From: Neorhizobium tomejilense
GTDB taxonomy: Bacteria > Pseudomonadota > Alphaproteobacteria > Rhizobiales > Rhizobiaceae
Direction of reading: 5' to 3'
NCBI GenBank assembly: GCA_002968845.1
Contig: PVBG01000002.1
Coordinates: 124,001 to 188,000 of the forward strand
DNA: 64,000 nt
Shown: in pieces, positions 42,910 through 53,949 of the stretch
Layout: each line of letters begins with the position of its first letter
Numbering within the stretch: position 1 is the stretch's first letter
Notes under the pieces: model-generated
Databases searched by the model: none
Seen by the model: only the letters and a program-made list of their open reading frames with translations
Told to the model about the DNA's origin: nothing
Made by a program: the position numbers and the translations under genes

Positions 42910-45333
42910 TCAGGCGCGCAAGGTACCGCCAGTGGTCTTTTCGACATTGACGACGATCTTGGCCGTCAGCGTATCGAAATCCTCGTCGGTCAGCGTGCGC
43001 TCGACCGGCTGGATCAGCACTTCGACCGCGATCGACTTCCGGCCCTCGCCCAGCGAAGCTCCTTCGAACACGTCGAAGACGTTGACGCCGGTGATCAGCT
43101 TGCGGTCGGCGGTCGACGCCGCCTTGACGATCGCGCCGGCCTCGACATCGCTCGAAACCACGAACGCGAAGTCGCGCTTGACCACCTGGAAGGGCGAAAG
43201 CTCGAGCGGCGGCTTGGTGCGCGTCGCCTTCTTCTTCGGCTCCGGCATGGCATCAAGGAAAACCTCGAAGCCGCAGAGAGCGCCCGAGACGTCAAGAGCG
43301 CCGAGCGTCTTCGGGTGGAATTCGCCGAAATAACCGAGCACGACTTTCGGACCCATCTTGATGGTGCCGGAGCGACCTGGATGATACCATTCCGGCGCGC
43401 CCTTCTCGATCTGGACGTTGCCCATCGGCAGGCCGCAGGCTTCGAGTACCGCCAGCGCATCGGCCTTGGCGTCGAAGACGTCGACCGGCTTGCCGCCGCC
43501 CTTGGCAGTGTTCGACCAGAGACGGCCGGTGCCGTTGATCGAGGCCGTGCCGCGACGAATGCCGCCGGCTACGCGGCGCTGGCCTTCCGACCTGTCGCTT
43601 TCGTACGTGCCGGATACCTCGAAGATCGCCACGTCACCAAAGCCCTTGTCGGCATTGCGCTGTGCCGCAGACAACAGGCCCGGCAGCAGCGAGGGCCGCA
43701 TGTCGGACATGTCGGCTGCGATCGGGTTGGCGAGCTTCAGCGCCCGGGCGCCGCCGCCGAAGAGCTTTGCCTGATCTTCCGGAATGAACGACCAGGTGAC
43801 GGCTTCCAGCATGCCGCGCGAGGCAAGCGCCCGCTTGGCGGTGCGGGTGCGGATCTGCAGGGTTGTCAGGATCTTGGCATTGACGCTCGAGAGTTTCTCG
43901 ATCGGCTCCGGCTTGATCTGGTCGACGCCATGAATGCGCATGACTTCTTCGACGAGGTCGGCCTTGCCGTCGACATCCGGACGCCAGGACGGCACGGTGA
44001 CGGAAACGCGTTCTCCGGAGCCTTCGACTGCAAAACCCAGGCGCGTCAGGATATGACGGCTTTCCTCGGTCGAAACTTCAAGGCCGGTCAGGCGTCTCAC
44101 TTCGGAATAGGGGAAATCGACGATCTTCGGCTGATGGCCCTTGTAACCGACGACTTTCGCTTCCGCGGCCACGCCGCCGCAGAGTTCCAGCACCAGCTGA
44201 GTGGTGCGGTCGAGGCCGGGAACCATGTATTCCGGATCGACGCCACGCTCGAACCGGTAGCGCGCGTCGGTGATGATGCCGAGCGAACGGCCGGACTTGG
44301 CGATGTTGATCGGGTCCCAGAGCGCGGATTCGATCAGCACGTCGACGGTGTTCTCGTCGCAGCCGGAATGTTCGCCGCCCATGATGCCGCCGATCGATTC
44401 CACGCCGTTGTCATCTGATATAACGACGTTGCTGGGGTTCAGCTTGTATTCGCGCGTATCCAGCGCCAGCACCGTCTCGCCGTCCAATGCACGGCGAACT
44501 GTCAGGTCGCCCTTCACCTTGGCGGCATCGAAGACGTGCATCGGCCGGCCGTGGTCGAAGGTCATGAAGTTTGTGATATCGACCAGCGCGTTGATCGGGC
44601 GAAGACCGATCGCCTTCAGCCGCTGCTGCATCCACAGTGGGCTCGGACCGTTTTTGACGCCGCGCACGAGGCGCAGGCCGAAACCGGGGCAGAGCCGCTC
44701 GTCGTCGAGAATGATCTTGAGACCGACGGAGGTCTGGCCTTCGGTCTTGAAGTCCGGCTTTGCCTGAGGTTTCAGCGTGCCGAGACCCGAGGCCGCCAGA
44801 TCGCGGGCGATGCCGTGGATCGAGGTGCAGTCCGGGCGATTCGGCGTCAGGTTGATCTCGATGACCGGATCGTCGAGGCCGGCATAGGAAGCGAACGGGC
44901 TGCCGACCGGCGCATCCTCGGGCAAATCGATGATGCCGTCGTGATTGTCGGACATGTCGAGCTCTTTTTCCGAGCACATCATGCCGTGGCTTTCGACGCC
45001 GCGGATATTGCCGACAGCGAGCGTCACATCAATCCCCGGAACGTAAGTTCCAGGTTTCGCGAAGGCGCCGATCATGCCGGCGCGTGCGTTGGGGGCGCCG
45101 CAGACGACCTGCACCGGTTTGCCGTCGCCTGCATCCACCATCAGCACCTTGAGACGATCGGCGGACGGATGCTTCTCGGCCGAGAGAACCTTGGCGATGA
45201 CGAACGGCTTGTAGGCGGCCTTGTCATCGACGTCCTCGACTTCGAGGCCGATCGCAGTCAGTCGCTCGCAGATTTGGTCGAGGGTCGCATCCGTTTCCAG
45301 ATGATCCTTCAGCCAGGAGAGTGTGAATTTCAT
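42910..45333 (-). CDS. pheT: phenylalanyl-tRNA synthetase beta subunit
   Basis: An 807-residue PheT, the structural and tRNA-binding partner of PheS in the heterotetramer. Domain order is N-terminal tRNA-binding (EMAP-like) fold (about 40-150), B3/B4 editing domain (about 210-400), B5 (about 405-480), catalytic-like core (about 490-690) and FDX-ACB anticodon-binding domain (about 715-807). The C-terminus ends in [14 protein letters not shown]. It follows pheS by 13 bases and ends at a T-run terminator. Confidence 0.97.
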   Translation of the reverse strand: MKFTLSWLKDHLETDATLDQICERLTAIGLEVEDVDDKAAYKPFVIAKVLSAEKHPSADRLKVLMVDAGDGKPVQVVCGAPNARAGMIGAFAKPGTYVPGIDVTLAVGNIRGVESHGMMCSEKELDMSDNHDGIIDLPEDAPVGSPFASYAGLDDPVIEINLTPNRPDCTSIHGIARDLAASGLGTLKPQAKPDFKTEGQTSVGLKIILDDERLCPGFGLRLVRGVKNGPSPLWMQQRLKAIGLRPINALVDITNFMTFDHGRPMHVFDAAKVKGDLTVRRALDGETVLALDTREYKLNPSNVVISDDNGVESIGGIMGGEHSGCDENTVDVLIESALWDPINIAKSGRSLGIITDARYRFERGVDPEYMVPGLDRTTQLVLELCGGVAAEAKVVGYKGHQPKIVDFPYSEVRRLTGLEVSTEESRHILTRLGFAVEGSGERVSVTVPSWRPDVDGKADLVEEVMRIHGVDQIKPEPIEKLSSVNAKILTTLQIRTRTAKRALASRGMLEAVTWSFIPEDQAKLFGGGARALKLANPIAADMSDMRPSLLPGLLSAAQRNADKGFGDVAIFEVSGTYESDRSEGQRRVAGGIRRGTASINGTGRLWSNTAKGGGKPVDVFDAKADALAVLEACGLPMGNVQIEKGAPEWYHPGRSGTIKMGPKVVLGYFGEFHPKTLGALDVSGALCGFEVFLDAMPEPKKKATRTKPPLELSPFQVVKRDFAFVVSSDVEAGAIVKAASTADRKLITGVNVFDVFEGASLGEGRKSIAVEVLIQPVERTLTDEDFDTLTAKIVVNVEKTTGGTLRA

Positions 45334-45346
45334 CGTCGTTTCTCCC

Positions 45347-46429
45347 TTACGCGCTCAGGCCGCCGAACAAAGTCGGCATGTCGAGCGGGCGGAAACCGTA
45401 GTGGTTCATCCAGCGGACGTCGGCGTTGAAGAAGTCGCGCAGGTCCGGCATGCCGTATTTCAGCATGGCAATGCGGTCGAGGCCCATGCCCCAAGCAAAA
45501 CCCTGGAACTCGTCCGGGTCGAGCCCGCCGGCGCGCAGCACGTTCGGGTGCACCATGCCGCAGCCGAGGATTTCCATCCAGTCGGTGCCCTCGCCGAACT
45601 TGACGATCGGGCCGGAGCGGTCGCACTGGATGTCCACTTCGAAGCTCGGTTCGGTGAACGGGAAGAAGGACGGGCGGAAGCGCATGGTGACGCTGTCGAC
45701 CTCGAAGAAGGCCTTGCAGAACTCTTCGAGGATCCAGCGCATGTTGCCGACATGCGACTTGCGGTCGACCACCAGGCCTTCTACCTGATGGAACATCGGC
45801 GAGTGGGTGGCGTCACTGTCCTGGCGATAGGTCTTGCCGGGGATAATGATGCGGATCGGCGGCTTCTGCGATTCCATCGTGCGGATCTGCACCGGGGAGG
45901 TATGGGTGCGCAGGACCTTGCGCTCGCCATTCTCGTCGGGCTGGAAGAAGAAGGTGTCGTGCATCTCGCGGGCCGGATGGCCTTCGGGGAAGTTGAGCGC
46001 CGTGAAATTGTAGTAGTCGGTCTCGACATCCGGCCCCTCGGCGATCGAGAAGCCCATGTCGCCGAAGATGGCGGTGATCTCGTCGACGATCTGGCTGATC
46101 GGATGAATGCGGCCGCGCTCGGCCGGCGATGAGCGCACCGGCAGCGAGATGTCGACCGTCTCGGCCTTGAGACGCGCCTCGATCGCCGCGTCCCTCAGCA
46201 CCGTCTTGCGCTCGGCGATGGCGTCGGTGATCTCGCTTTTCAGCGCGTTGATCGCCGCGCCGCGGGTCTGGCGTTCTTCCGCCGACATCGAGCCCAGCGT
46301 CTTCAGGAGTTCGGAGACGGAGCCCTTCTTGCCGAGAGCGCCGACGCGCACGGCCTCGATCGCCGCCTCGTCACTGGTGCCGGCGATTTCCGCCAGAAGC
46401 GAAGTTTTCAGGTTTTCCAGATCGGACAT
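45347..46429 (-). CDS. pheS: phenylalanyl-tRNA synthetase alpha subunit
   Basis: A 360-residue PheS. An N-terminal coiled coil (1-90; [19 protein letters not shown]) contacts tRNA. The class II catalytic core holds motif 2 around [14 protein letters not shown] and FHQVEGL, and motif 3 near [19 protein letters not shown] sequence (here [13 protein letters not shown]). The ATG at 46429 is the family's standard start; upstream in-frame codons lie in the attenuator-like leader. It forms alpha2beta2 with PheT. Confidence 0.97.
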   Translation of the reverse strand: MSDLENLKTSLLAEIAGTSDEAAIEAVRVGALGKKGSVSELLKTLGSMSAEERQTRGAAINALKSEITDAIAERKTVLRDAAIEARLKAETVDISLPVRSSPAERGRIHPISQIVDEITAIFGDMGFSIAEGPDVETDYYNFTALNFPEGHPAREMHDTFFFQPDENGERKVLRTHTSPVQIRTMESQKPPIRIIIPGKTYRQDSDATHSPMFHQVEGLVVDRKSHVGNMRWILEEFCKAFFEVDSVTMRFRPSFFPFTEPSFEVDIQCDRSGPIVKFGEGTDWMEILGCGMVHPNVLRAGGLDPDEFQGFAWGMGLDRIAMLKYGMPDLRDFFNADVRWMNHYGFRPLDMPTLFGGLSA

Positions 46430-46513
46430 GGTTTCTTCCGTTTGATGCTCGGCGAGATGCATGGCGAGGTCGTGACGGCTGTTTTGGGGAATGACGTGCG
46501 GGGATGCCAAAAG

Positions 46514-46587
46514 AAAAACCCGCGCCAGCCGTAACCAGCGCGGGTTTCCCAAAATCAGTAAAGCTAATTAAGCTTGGGAAGCGCTGG
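46514..46587 (-). promoter_or_regulatory. attenuator-like leader between rplT and pheS
   Basis: Minus strand: an intrinsic terminator AACCCGCGC (46546-46538) / GCGCGGGTT (46525-46517) followed by T5 (46518-46514). Directly after the rplT stop, CCAGCGCTTCCCAA (46587-46574) can instead pair with TTGGGAA (46552-46546) and GCGCTGG (46541-46535), 14 pairs with a 4-base bulge. That pairing uses the left arm of the terminator, so the two folds exclude each other. A ribosome at the rplT stop would mask the first arm. Confidence 0.6.
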
Positions 46588-46992
46588 TTAACGAACCGCG
46601 CTTTCAAACTCGTTGGTGGTGCCGGCGTCCTTGAGATACTCAAGAGCCTTCTTCGAAGCGGCAACCAGAGCACCGAATGCTTCCGGCTCATGGATTGCCA
46701 TGTCGGAGAGAACCTTGCGGTCGACTTCGATACCGGCCTTGTTGAGACCGTCGATGAAGCGGCCGTAGGTCAGGCCGGATTCGCGGACGGCAGCGTTGAT
46801 ACGCTGGATCCACAGGGCGCGGAAATTGCGCTTCTTGACGCGACGGTCGCGCGTGGCGAACTGACGCGAACGATCGACGGCAGCCTTGGCGGCCCGGATC
46901 GTATTCTTGCGGCGGCCATAGAAGCCCTTGGCTGCCTTCAAAGTCTTGGTGTGCTTGGCGCGGGAAGTGACGCCCCGTTTTACGCGTGCCAT
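46588..46992 (-). CDS. rplT: 50S ribosomal protein L20
   Basis: A 134-residue L20, a 23S rRNA-binding assembly protein. The basic N-terminal arm [19 protein letters not shown] and the core [21 protein letters not shown] are diagnostic. The tail after residue 118 ([13 protein letters not shown]) extends beyond the E. coli protein, as in other alphaproteobacteria. In several bacteria L20 represses its own operon; no such site is proven here. Confidence 0.97.
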   Translation of the reverse strand: MARVKRGVTSRAKHTKTLKAAKGFYGRRKNTIRAAKAAVDRSRQFATRDRRVKKRNFRALWIQRINAAVRESGLTYGRFIDGLNKAGIEVDRKVLSDMAIHEPEAFGALVAASKKALEYLKDAGTTNEFESAVR

Positions 46993-47031
46993 GTCATGAT
47001 CTCCTTAACTGATCCAAAAGTGACGAGGGTC

Positions 47032-47235
47032 TCAGAGACCGTTCGGCAGGTAGTTCTTGATAACCTTCTTGCCATCGGGTTCGGCAAGGATCATCGTTCC
47101 GCGCGCATCGCGGATGAACTTGTTGGACCGCTTGATCATGCCGTGGCGCTTACCAGCGGCGGCTGCAACGACTTTGCCGGTGGCGGTGATCTTGAACCGC
47201 TTCTTGGCAGCCGATTTCGTCTTCATCTTGGGCAT
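47032..47235 (-). CDS. rpmI: 50S ribosomal protein L35
   Basis: A 67-residue L35: [20 protein letters not shown] at the start, with [19 protein letters not shown] following. The ATG at 47235 is the conserved one; codons further upstream belong to the leader. It precedes rplT by 39 bases, the usual pair. A TTGCGC-N17-TATAAG promoter lies 98 bases upstream, so rpmI-rplT can be read apart from infC. Confidence 0.97.
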   Translation of the reverse strand: MPKMKTKSAAKKRFKITATGKVVAAAAGKRHGMIKRSNKFIRDARGTMILAEPDGKKVIKNYLPNGL

Positions 47236-47332
47236 TTTGCTACTCCAGTTTTGTATCGAAACCACAGACGATGCTGGTTTCAAGCATTTAGAACAGCCAC
47301 GGCATGCCCTGCCGGACCGTTCGGAACGCGCG

Positions 47333-47361
47333 CTTATAACCGCAGTCGGTCAAAAGCGCAA
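47333..47361 (-). promoter_or_regulatory. promoter of rpmI-rplT
   Basis: Minus strand TTGCGC (47361-47356), 17 bases, TATAAG (47338-47333), giving a leader of about 90 bases before rpmI. The leader is long enough to hold an L20-binding autoregulatory fold, although I could not identify one. Confidence 0.6.
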
Positions 47362-47369
47362 TGGGAAAG

Positions 47370-47412
47370 AAAAACGCGGCAAAAGCCCGGCCGAAATGCC
47401 GGCAAATCCGCG
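47370..47412 (-). terminator. probable terminator after infC
   Basis: Minus strand CGCGG (47412-47408) pairs with CCGCG (47379-47375) around an inner CCGGC/GCCGG stem, then TTTTT (47374-47370). It lies 20 bases past the infC stop and supports separate transcription of rpmI. Confidence 0.5.
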
Positions 47413-47431
47413 AAAGGCAGATGGTGGGCGC

Positions 47432-47968
47432 TTATTTCGGCGCCAGCACCATCATCATCTGGCGGCCTTCAAGCTTCGGCTCGGCTTCCACCTTGGCAAT
47501 TTCCGTGGTGTCGTCCTTCACCTGAAGCAGGAGCTTCATGCCGAGTTCCTGGTGGGCCATTTCGCGGCCGCGGAACTTCAGCGTCACCTTGACCTTATCG
47601 CCCTCTTCAAAGAAGCGGTTCATCGCCTTCATCTTCACGTCATAGTCATGCGTGTCGATGTTGGGACGCATCTTGATTTCTTTGATTTCGACGATCTTCT
47701 GCTTCTTGCGGGCTTCTGCCGCTTTCTTCTGGTTCGCATATTTCAGCTTGCCCAGGTCGAGGATCTTGCACACCGGCGGCTCGGTGTTCGGCGAGATCTC
47801 GACGAGATCGAGGCCGGCGTCCTCAGCCATCTTGAGAGCCTGCTCGGTCGGAACGATACCAAGGTTCAAGCCTTCGGCATCGATAAGCTGGACCTTGGGA
47901 ATGCGAATTTCCCGGTTGGAGCGCGGCCCGTCCTTAACAGGGGCATCGGTTTTGAATGGTCTGCGGAT
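47432..47968 (-). CDS. infC: translation initiation factor IF-3
   Basis: A 178-residue IF-3. The N-domain has [19 protein letters not shown] and the linker is the Lys-rich [14 protein letters not shown] stretch. The C-domain has [16 protein letters not shown] and [15 protein letters not shown]. No ATG begins the reading frame: the start is ATC at 47968 (reading [13 protein letters not shown] next), with AGGAG 9 bases before it. Rare start codons (ATT, ATC) are the known basis of IF-3 autoregulation, since IF-3 rejects non-canonical starts. Confidence 0.95.
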   Translation of the reverse strand: MRRPFKTDAPVKDGPRSNREIRIPKVQLIDAEGLNLGIVPTEQALKMAEDAGLDLVEISPNTEPPVCKILDLGKLKYANQKKAAEARKKQKIVEIKEIKMRPNIDTHDYDVKMKAMNRFFEEGDKVKVTLKFRGREMAHQELGMKLLLQVKDDTTEIAKVEAEPKLEGRQMMMVLAPK

Positions 47969-48150
47969 GGTCGTATTCTCCTAGATTGTTTCGGCACCGC
48001 AGCGACACATCGAGAGCGTCCGGCTTGCGGCCGACGGCAATGTCGTGATCGCTACGGCGAAGTCAATAGCATAGCCGCGCGAAAAAATCACCTGCTGTCC
48101 TATGCCTAAGAATCTGTTTTATAAGCGCGGCAAAACCTCAGGATTCCACC

Positions 48151-48954
48151 ATGACCGAAGCAGCCAATCTCACCCGCAAAACGATCACCGTCGGCTCCGG
48201 AACATTTGCGCGGGAGATCGCAATCCTCCACCGTGGCTCAAGCAAGAGGAAGCCGGGGCCTGCCTTCGTCTGGCTCGGCGGCTACCGGTCGGACATGACA
48301 GGCACCAAGGCCGTCGAACTCGACGCGCTTGCCGGCGAACTCGGGCTCGCGGCGATCCGGTTCGACTATTCGGGGCATGGCGTTTCCGGCGGCGCCTTCC
48401 GCGAGGGCACGATCTCGCGCTGGCTGGAAGAGGCAATCGCCGTCCTTGACGATATCAAGCCGAAACGGGTCATCCTGGTCGGCTCGTCGATGGGCGGCTG
48501 GATCGCGCTGCGCCTCGTGCAGGAATTGAAGAAGCGCAAGAAGGCTGCGAAGGTCGACGGCATCGTGCTGATCGCGCCGGCGCCGGATTTCACGGCGGAA
48601 CTCATCGAGCCGAATCTCACCGAAGCCGAACGGCAGTCGCTTGCGGAGCGCGGTTATCTCGAGGAGCGGTCCGAATACAGCCCGGAGCCCAATATCTATA
48701 CACGCGCCCTCATAGAGGACGGCCGCAGCAATCGGGTCATGACCGGCATTATAGAGACGGGCTGCCCGGTCCACATCCTGCAGGGCATGAAGGACCCGGA
48801 CGTGCCTTATGCCCACGCATTGAAGGTCGTCGAGTTCCTGCCGGCCGACGACGTCGTCCTGACGCTGATCCGCGACGGAGATCACCGGCTCTCCAGGCCC
48901 CAGGACATCGAAAAATTGCGGGCCGCGGTCTCGGCCCTAATATTTAATGATTAA
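48151..48954 (+). CDS. alpha/beta hydrolase
   Basis: A 267-residue alpha/beta hydrolase without signal peptide. The nucleophile elbow is LVGSSMGGWIALR (Ser in GSSMG), the acid lies near ILQGMKDPDVPY and the His is in DGDHRLSRPQD. It opens with FVWLGGYRSDMTGTKA, close to palmitoyl-thioesterase (ABHD10-like) proteins. An esterase or thioesterase is likely. It diverges from infC. Confidence 0.88.
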   Translation: MTEAANLTRKTITVGSGTFAREIAILHRGSSKRKPGPAFVWLGGYRSDMTGTKAVELDALAGELGLAAIRFDYSGHGVSGGAFREGTISRWLEEAIAVLDDIKPKRVILVGSSMGGWIALRLVQELKKRKKAAKVDGIVLIAPAPDFTAELIEPNLTEAERQSLAERGYLEERSEYSPEPNIYTRALIEDGRSNRVMTGIIETGCPVHILQGMKDPDVPYAHALKVVEFLPADDVVLTLIRDGDHRLSRPQDIEKLRAAVSALIFND

Positions 48955-49084
48955 ATTTTGGGCTGATACAAAAATGTTGCAGCCTTAACCATAATGCGAG
49001 CGATGAGCCGTTAACAAAACTCACCGATTGACTCTCTCTCCCGTCCGCCCTTAACGTTTCATTAGGATTTGAAGGGACGGGTCC

Positions 49085-49699
49085 ATGATGATAGCCTTGC
49101 AGGCGCGGCGTATAGCCGTGATCCTAGTTAGCGTACTTGTACCAGTGAGTGCTGCAGTTCCGGCTCCAAGGCCAATGGCCGCGATGGTCACCGGTGCCGT
49201 CACCTCCCAGCCGATCGGCCATTACGAATTCTGTCATAAATATGCGACGGAATGCTCTATCAAGAGCCGCTCCGCTCCCTCCCCCAAGGTCAGCGCCAAA
49301 GGCTGGGCTGCCGTCCGCCAGATCAACCGGGCCGTCAACGCCCGTTACATCGCCAAGACCGACAAGGAAGTCTACGGCCGCGAAGAGGTCTGGAGCTATC
49401 CGAGCAATTTCGCCGATTGCGAGGACTTTGCGCTCGAGAAGCGCAAGGAGCTCGCGGCGCAGGGCTTCGCCCTTTCCGATCTCCTGATGACCGTTGTCCG
49501 CAAGCCGGACGGCGAAGGCCATGCGGTCCTGACGTTGCGCACGTCGGACGGGGATTTCATCCTCGACAACCTCGATAACGAGGTGAAGCCCTGGTTTGCA
49601 ACGCCCTACACCTTCCTGAAGCGTCAGGCCTCGTTCAACACGGGACGCTGGGTCACCATCGAAAACGGCCGCGACCTGCTGGTCGGTGCATTGAAATAA
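49085..49699 (+). CDS. bacterial transglutaminase-like cysteine peptidase (BTLCP)
   Basis: A 204-residue exported protein with a hydrophobic N-terminus (about 9-33). The catalytic triad is clear: Cys112 in DCEDFALEKR, His146 in GEGHAVL, Asp161 in GDFILDNLD. LapG-type members cleave surface adhesins, but without a LapD partner nearby this is the general rhizobial BTLCP with unknown target. It ends at a perfect 12-bp terminator at 49724. Confidence 0.88.
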   Translation: MMIALQARRIAVILVSVLVPVSAAVPAPRPMAAMVTGAVTSQPIGHYEFCHKYATECSIKSRSAPSPKVSAKGWAAVRQINRAVNARYIAKTDKEVYGREEVWSYPSNFADCEDFALEKRKELAAQGFALSDLLMTVVRKPDGEGHAVLTLRTSDGDFILDNLDNEVKPWFATPYTFLKRQASFNTGRWVTIENGRDLLVGALK

Positions 49700-49723
49700 C
49701 CTGCACCCTTGAGTACAGATTGA

Positions 49724-49762
49724 CATTCGCCCGCATCATCCAGGTTGCGGGCGAATGTTTTT
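49724..49762 (+). terminator. perfect intrinsic terminator
   Basis: CATTCGCCCGCA (49724-49735) and TGCGGGCGAATG (49746-49757) pair over all 12 bases, followed by TTTTT. It ends the BTLCP transcript. The ATG at 49755 that could open the kinase frame lies inside the stem, which argues for the later GTG start of the kinase. Confidence 0.85.
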
Positions 49763-49838
49763 GGTGTCGCCTTGTCGGAAGACATTTCCCCGATGCATCC
49801 AACCTGCTAGGAGGGAATCTCTGAAACCGGAGCGGGTT

Positions 49839-51419
49839 GTGCGTGACGATGTGAAACCAGGCTTGCCACACGCGGCCCGTGCAACGAGGCCTACCCTCCC
49901 GATCCTGCTGACCGGCTTGTTCGCCCTCGCCCTGCTGGCGGTCGCCGGCCTTATCATCCTCGAAAACTACCGGACGGCCCTGAAGGAAGGCGAAGCTCGC
50001 GCGCTCTCGTCCGCGCATGTAGTCGCGGCTCACCTGGAGTGGATGATCGAAGCAAGCGACCAGGCCCTGCGACGTATCGGAACCGAGGTGGGAGATCGAC
50101 CGATCGATGGTTCGCCCGGGCTTGCGGCCGACCTGTCGCGGGCTGTCGGACAACTGCCGGCGGGTTTTCAATATTCGCTTCTGGATGACACCGGCGTAGT
50201 CCGCTTTTCCAGTGCCGGCGGGAATGCACCTGGAAATGCATCCGATGATCACAGCGCGCGTGCATATTTCAGCAGGCTGAGGGATGGCCAGGAGCTGACT
50301 TTCACCCGGTTGCTGGAAAATGAAACTGCCGGCAAGCCATCCTTCACCGTCGCGCGGCGGATCGAGCAAGACGGGATTTTCCGGGGCATTGCCAGCATTA
50401 CCATCCCGAACGAGAGCCTGGACGGTTTCTGGGCCTCGATGGGGCTTGGGCCGAACTCCACGATTTTGATCATCAGGGATGACGGGTGGTTGATGGCCCG
50501 ACGGCCGGCGACAACGCGCCCGATCGATCTCAGTACGACCGCGTGGTACCCGATGACGCGTCAAATGCCCACCGGCTTCTACCACAGTCCGGTCTCGCCG
50601 ATCGACGGCCATGCCCGCATCGTCGCCTTCTGGAAGGTCTCCGGCTGGCCGCTCATCGCCCTTGCGGCCATCGCGAGGCAGGAAATTCTCGACCAGTTCT
50701 GGCGCAATCTCCTTTCGGACACGCTGGTCATGCTGCCGTTGATGGCGCTGCTGGTCCTCGGCGCCCTCTGGATCAACCGCCTTCTCTATCGCACTTCGGC
50801 CCGCAACGAAGAACTGGAGCAGGCGGTGGAGCGCAACCGCTTCCTGCTGCGAGAAATTCATCACCGGGTGAAGAACAATCTCCAGGCGGTGCTGGCGCTC
50901 GTGCGGCTGCAGGCCTTGCCGGTCGACGCGCGCGACGACATGACGAGACGCATCGCGGCGATGATCGCCGTGCATGAGCAGATCTACCAGAACGATCAGT
51001 TCGAACAGGTCGAGGTGGCGCCCTACGCTACCAAGCTGATCACCGACATCGCCTCGGGCTACGAGACGCCCGTCGTGCTCGACCTCAGGCTGCAGCCGCT
51101 GACCGTCGATCGCGAGCAGGCCTTGCCGCTCGGGATGATCATCAACGAGGTGGTTTCCAACTCGTTCAAATACGCGTTTGCCGGTCGTCAGGGCGGCAGG
51201 CTTTCCGTCGAACTCCGCGAAGACGGCGATAATCTGAGCCTTGTCATTCGCGACGACGGGCCGGGCATCGAGGCCTTCAATCGGGCCGGCGGAATGGGCA
51301 GCAAGCTGATCGCCAATTTTGTCAAGCAACTCGGCGGGCATTTCACTACCCACAACGACGGCGGTGCGGTGTTTTCGCTCGAGGTGCCACGGGTCAGGGC
51401 GCCGCAAGCGGCGGCGTGA
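49839..51419 (+). CDS. sensor histidine kinase, HisKA_2 type
   Basis: A 526-residue membrane sensor kinase. Two spans (about 20-42 and 297-322 from this start) flank a periplasmic Cache-like domain with FYHSPVSPIDGHARI at its end. The kinase part has LREIHHRVKNNLQAVLALV (phospho-acceptor His, HisKA_2) and an ATPase with EVVSNSFKYAF, IRDDGPGIE and GGMGSKLI. No response regulator lies next to it. Start chosen at GTG 49839 with GGAG 6 bases before; the ATG at 49755 is within the upstream terminator. Confidence 0.88.
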   Translation: MRDDVKPGLPHAARATRPTLPILLTGLFALALLAVAGLIILENYRTALKEGEARALSSAHVVAAHLEWMIEASDQALRRIGTEVGDRPIDGSPGLAADLSRAVGQLPAGFQYSLLDDTGVVRFSSAGGNAPGNASDDHSARAYFSRLRDGQELTFTRLLENETAGKPSFTVARRIEQDGIFRGIASITIPNESLDGFWASMGLGPNSTILIIRDDGWLMARRPATTRPIDLSTTAWYPMTRQMPTGFYHSPVSPIDGHARIVAFWKVSGWPLIALAAIARQEILDQFWRNLLSDTLVMLPLMALLVLGALWINRLLYRTSARNEELEQAVERNRFLLREIHHRVKNNLQAVLALVRLQALPVDARDDMTRRIAAMIAVHEQIYQNDQFEQVEVAPYATKLITDIASGYETPVVLDLRLQPLTVDREQALPLGMIINEVVSNSFKYAFAGRQGGRLSVELREDGDNLSLVIRDDGPGIEAFNRAGGMGSKLIANFVKQLGGHFTTHNDGGAVFSLEVPRVRAPQAAA

Positions 51420-51516
51420 CGCTCTTGCCAGCAGCTTCCCGACCGCGCGTTTGATCTCAGGGAGTTTGCTGCTCCGGATCCCGGCCCTTCGCTTTGGGCT
51501 CAGGGCGTTCAACGCT

Positions 51517-51557
51517 CAAAACGCTTCACTGGAGCGTTTTGACGGCTTGCAGCCGTC
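51517..51557. repeat. two adjacent perfect hairpins between convergent genes
   Basis: CAAAACGCT-N7-AGCGTTTTG (51517-51541) is followed directly by GACGGCT-TGC-AGCCGTC (51541-51557). The pair lies 6 bases before the mbfA stop and beyond the kinase stop. It probably stops transcription from both sides, and the sequence has the look of a dispersed palindromic element. Confidence 0.6.
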
Positions 51558-51562
51558 GCGCT

Positions 51563-52546
51563 TCACCCATTCCCGATCAAGATGCCTGCGGCGAGCACCA
51601 GCGACCCGCCGAACACCACCTGGACGACTGCCCTCAGGAACGGTGTTTCCATGTAGCGGTTCTGGATAAAGGCGATCGCCCAGAGTTCGAAGAAGACGAT
51701 GATCGCGGCAACGATGGTCGCGGTCCAGAAATGCGGGATGAGGTAAGGCAGCGTGTGGCCGAGGCCGCCGAGCGCCGTCATGATACCGGAGGCAAAGCCG
51801 CGTTTGATCGGCGAACCGCGTCCGGAAATCTTGCCGTCGTCGTGCGCGGCTTCTGTAAAGCCCATCGAAATACCGGCACCGACCGAGGCCGACAGGCCGA
51901 TCAGGAACGTCGACCAGGTGTCGCCGGTCGCAAAGGCCGCCGCGAAGATCGGCGCCAGCGTCGAGACTGAACCGTCCATCAGCCCGGCGAGACCCGGCTG
52001 CACATAGGTGAGGATGAACTGGCGGCGGGCGGTCTCGTCTTCCTCGGTCTTCACGTCGTCGGTGACATGCTTGTCGCCGAGCATGCGGGCGATATCCTCA
52101 TGCCCCTGTTCGGCAATCGCCAGGTCGCCGAGCAATTGCCGCGTCGAGGCGTCAGAAACCTGCTTTACCGCTTCGGTATAAAACCGGAAAGCCTGTCGCT
52201 CCATGGCTTCCGCCTGTTCCCGGATAGTGTCGAGCGACAGGTTGCGGGTCAGCCAATCCGGTTTGCGTTCGTAGAAACCGCGCACATGTTCGCGGCGGAT
52301 CAGCGGGATGCGTTCGCCGAAGCGTGAGCGAAACATCTCAATTAGCATGTTCTTATGGGTCTGCTCGACCTCCGCCATGTCTTCGAACACCTTGGCGGAT
52401 GCGGGAAACTGATCCTTGAGATTGTCCGCATAAGCGAGATAGATCCGCGCATCCTCCTCTTCCGAAGCGATGGCGAGCGCCAGGATTTCCTTCTCGTCGA
52501 GGGAGGCGAATGGGCGCTTGGAATTGGTAAGGAGACGGGCGAGCAT
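51563..52546 (-). CDS. mbfA: membrane-bound ferritin-like iron exporter MbfA
   Basis: A 327-residue fusion of a ferritin-like (rubrerythrin) domain (about 15-165) and a VIT1/CCC1-like transporter domain (about 175-325, five spans). Metal-ligand Glu residues are seen in IASEEEDARIYLAY, MAEVEQTH, MERQAFRFYTEA and AIAEQGHED. MbfA exports iron and protects rhizobia from iron and peroxide stress. A perfect Irr-type control element lies 12-26 bases upstream of the ATG, as expected for a gene turned off in low iron. Confidence 0.93.
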   Translation of the reverse strand: MLARLLTNSKRPFASLDEKEILALAIASEEEDARIYLAYADNLKDQFPASAKVFEDMAEVEQTHKNMLIEMFRSRFGERIPLIRREHVRGFYERKPDWLTRNLSLDTIREQAEAMERQAFRFYTEAVKQVSDASTRQLLGDLAIAEQGHEDIARMLGDKHVTDDVKTEEDETARRQFILTYVQPGLAGLMDGSVSTLAPIFAAAFATGDTWSTFLIGLSASVGAGISMGFTEAAHDDGKISGRGSPIKRGFASGIMTALGGLGHTLPYLIPHFWTATIVAAIIVFFELWAIAFIQNRYMETPFLRAVVQVVFGGSLVLAAGILIGNG

Positions 52547-52557
52547 GAAAACCTCTA

Positions 52558-53893
<1,336 letters not shown>

Positions 53894-53917
53894 TCATCGA
53901 TTGAGGTTGAGCATCAA

Positions 53918-53943
53918 AGCCCGGAGCGAACCTCCGGGCTTTT
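53918..53943 (+). terminator. intrinsic terminator
   Basis: AGCCCGGAG (53918-53926) pairs with CTCCGGGCT (53932-53940) over a CGAAC loop, followed by TTT. It ends the first TRAP gene; the converging AraC gene stops 7 bases on. Confidence 0.75.
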
Positions 53944-53949
53944 CACTTT

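Noticed and set aside
42895..44418. A 507-codon frame antisense to pheT, and similar long frames antisense to both TRAP genes (52769-53533, 55792-57123)
   Set aside because: They mirror well-conserved genes and have shadow composition. The two over the TRAP genes resemble each other only because the genes beneath are duplicates.
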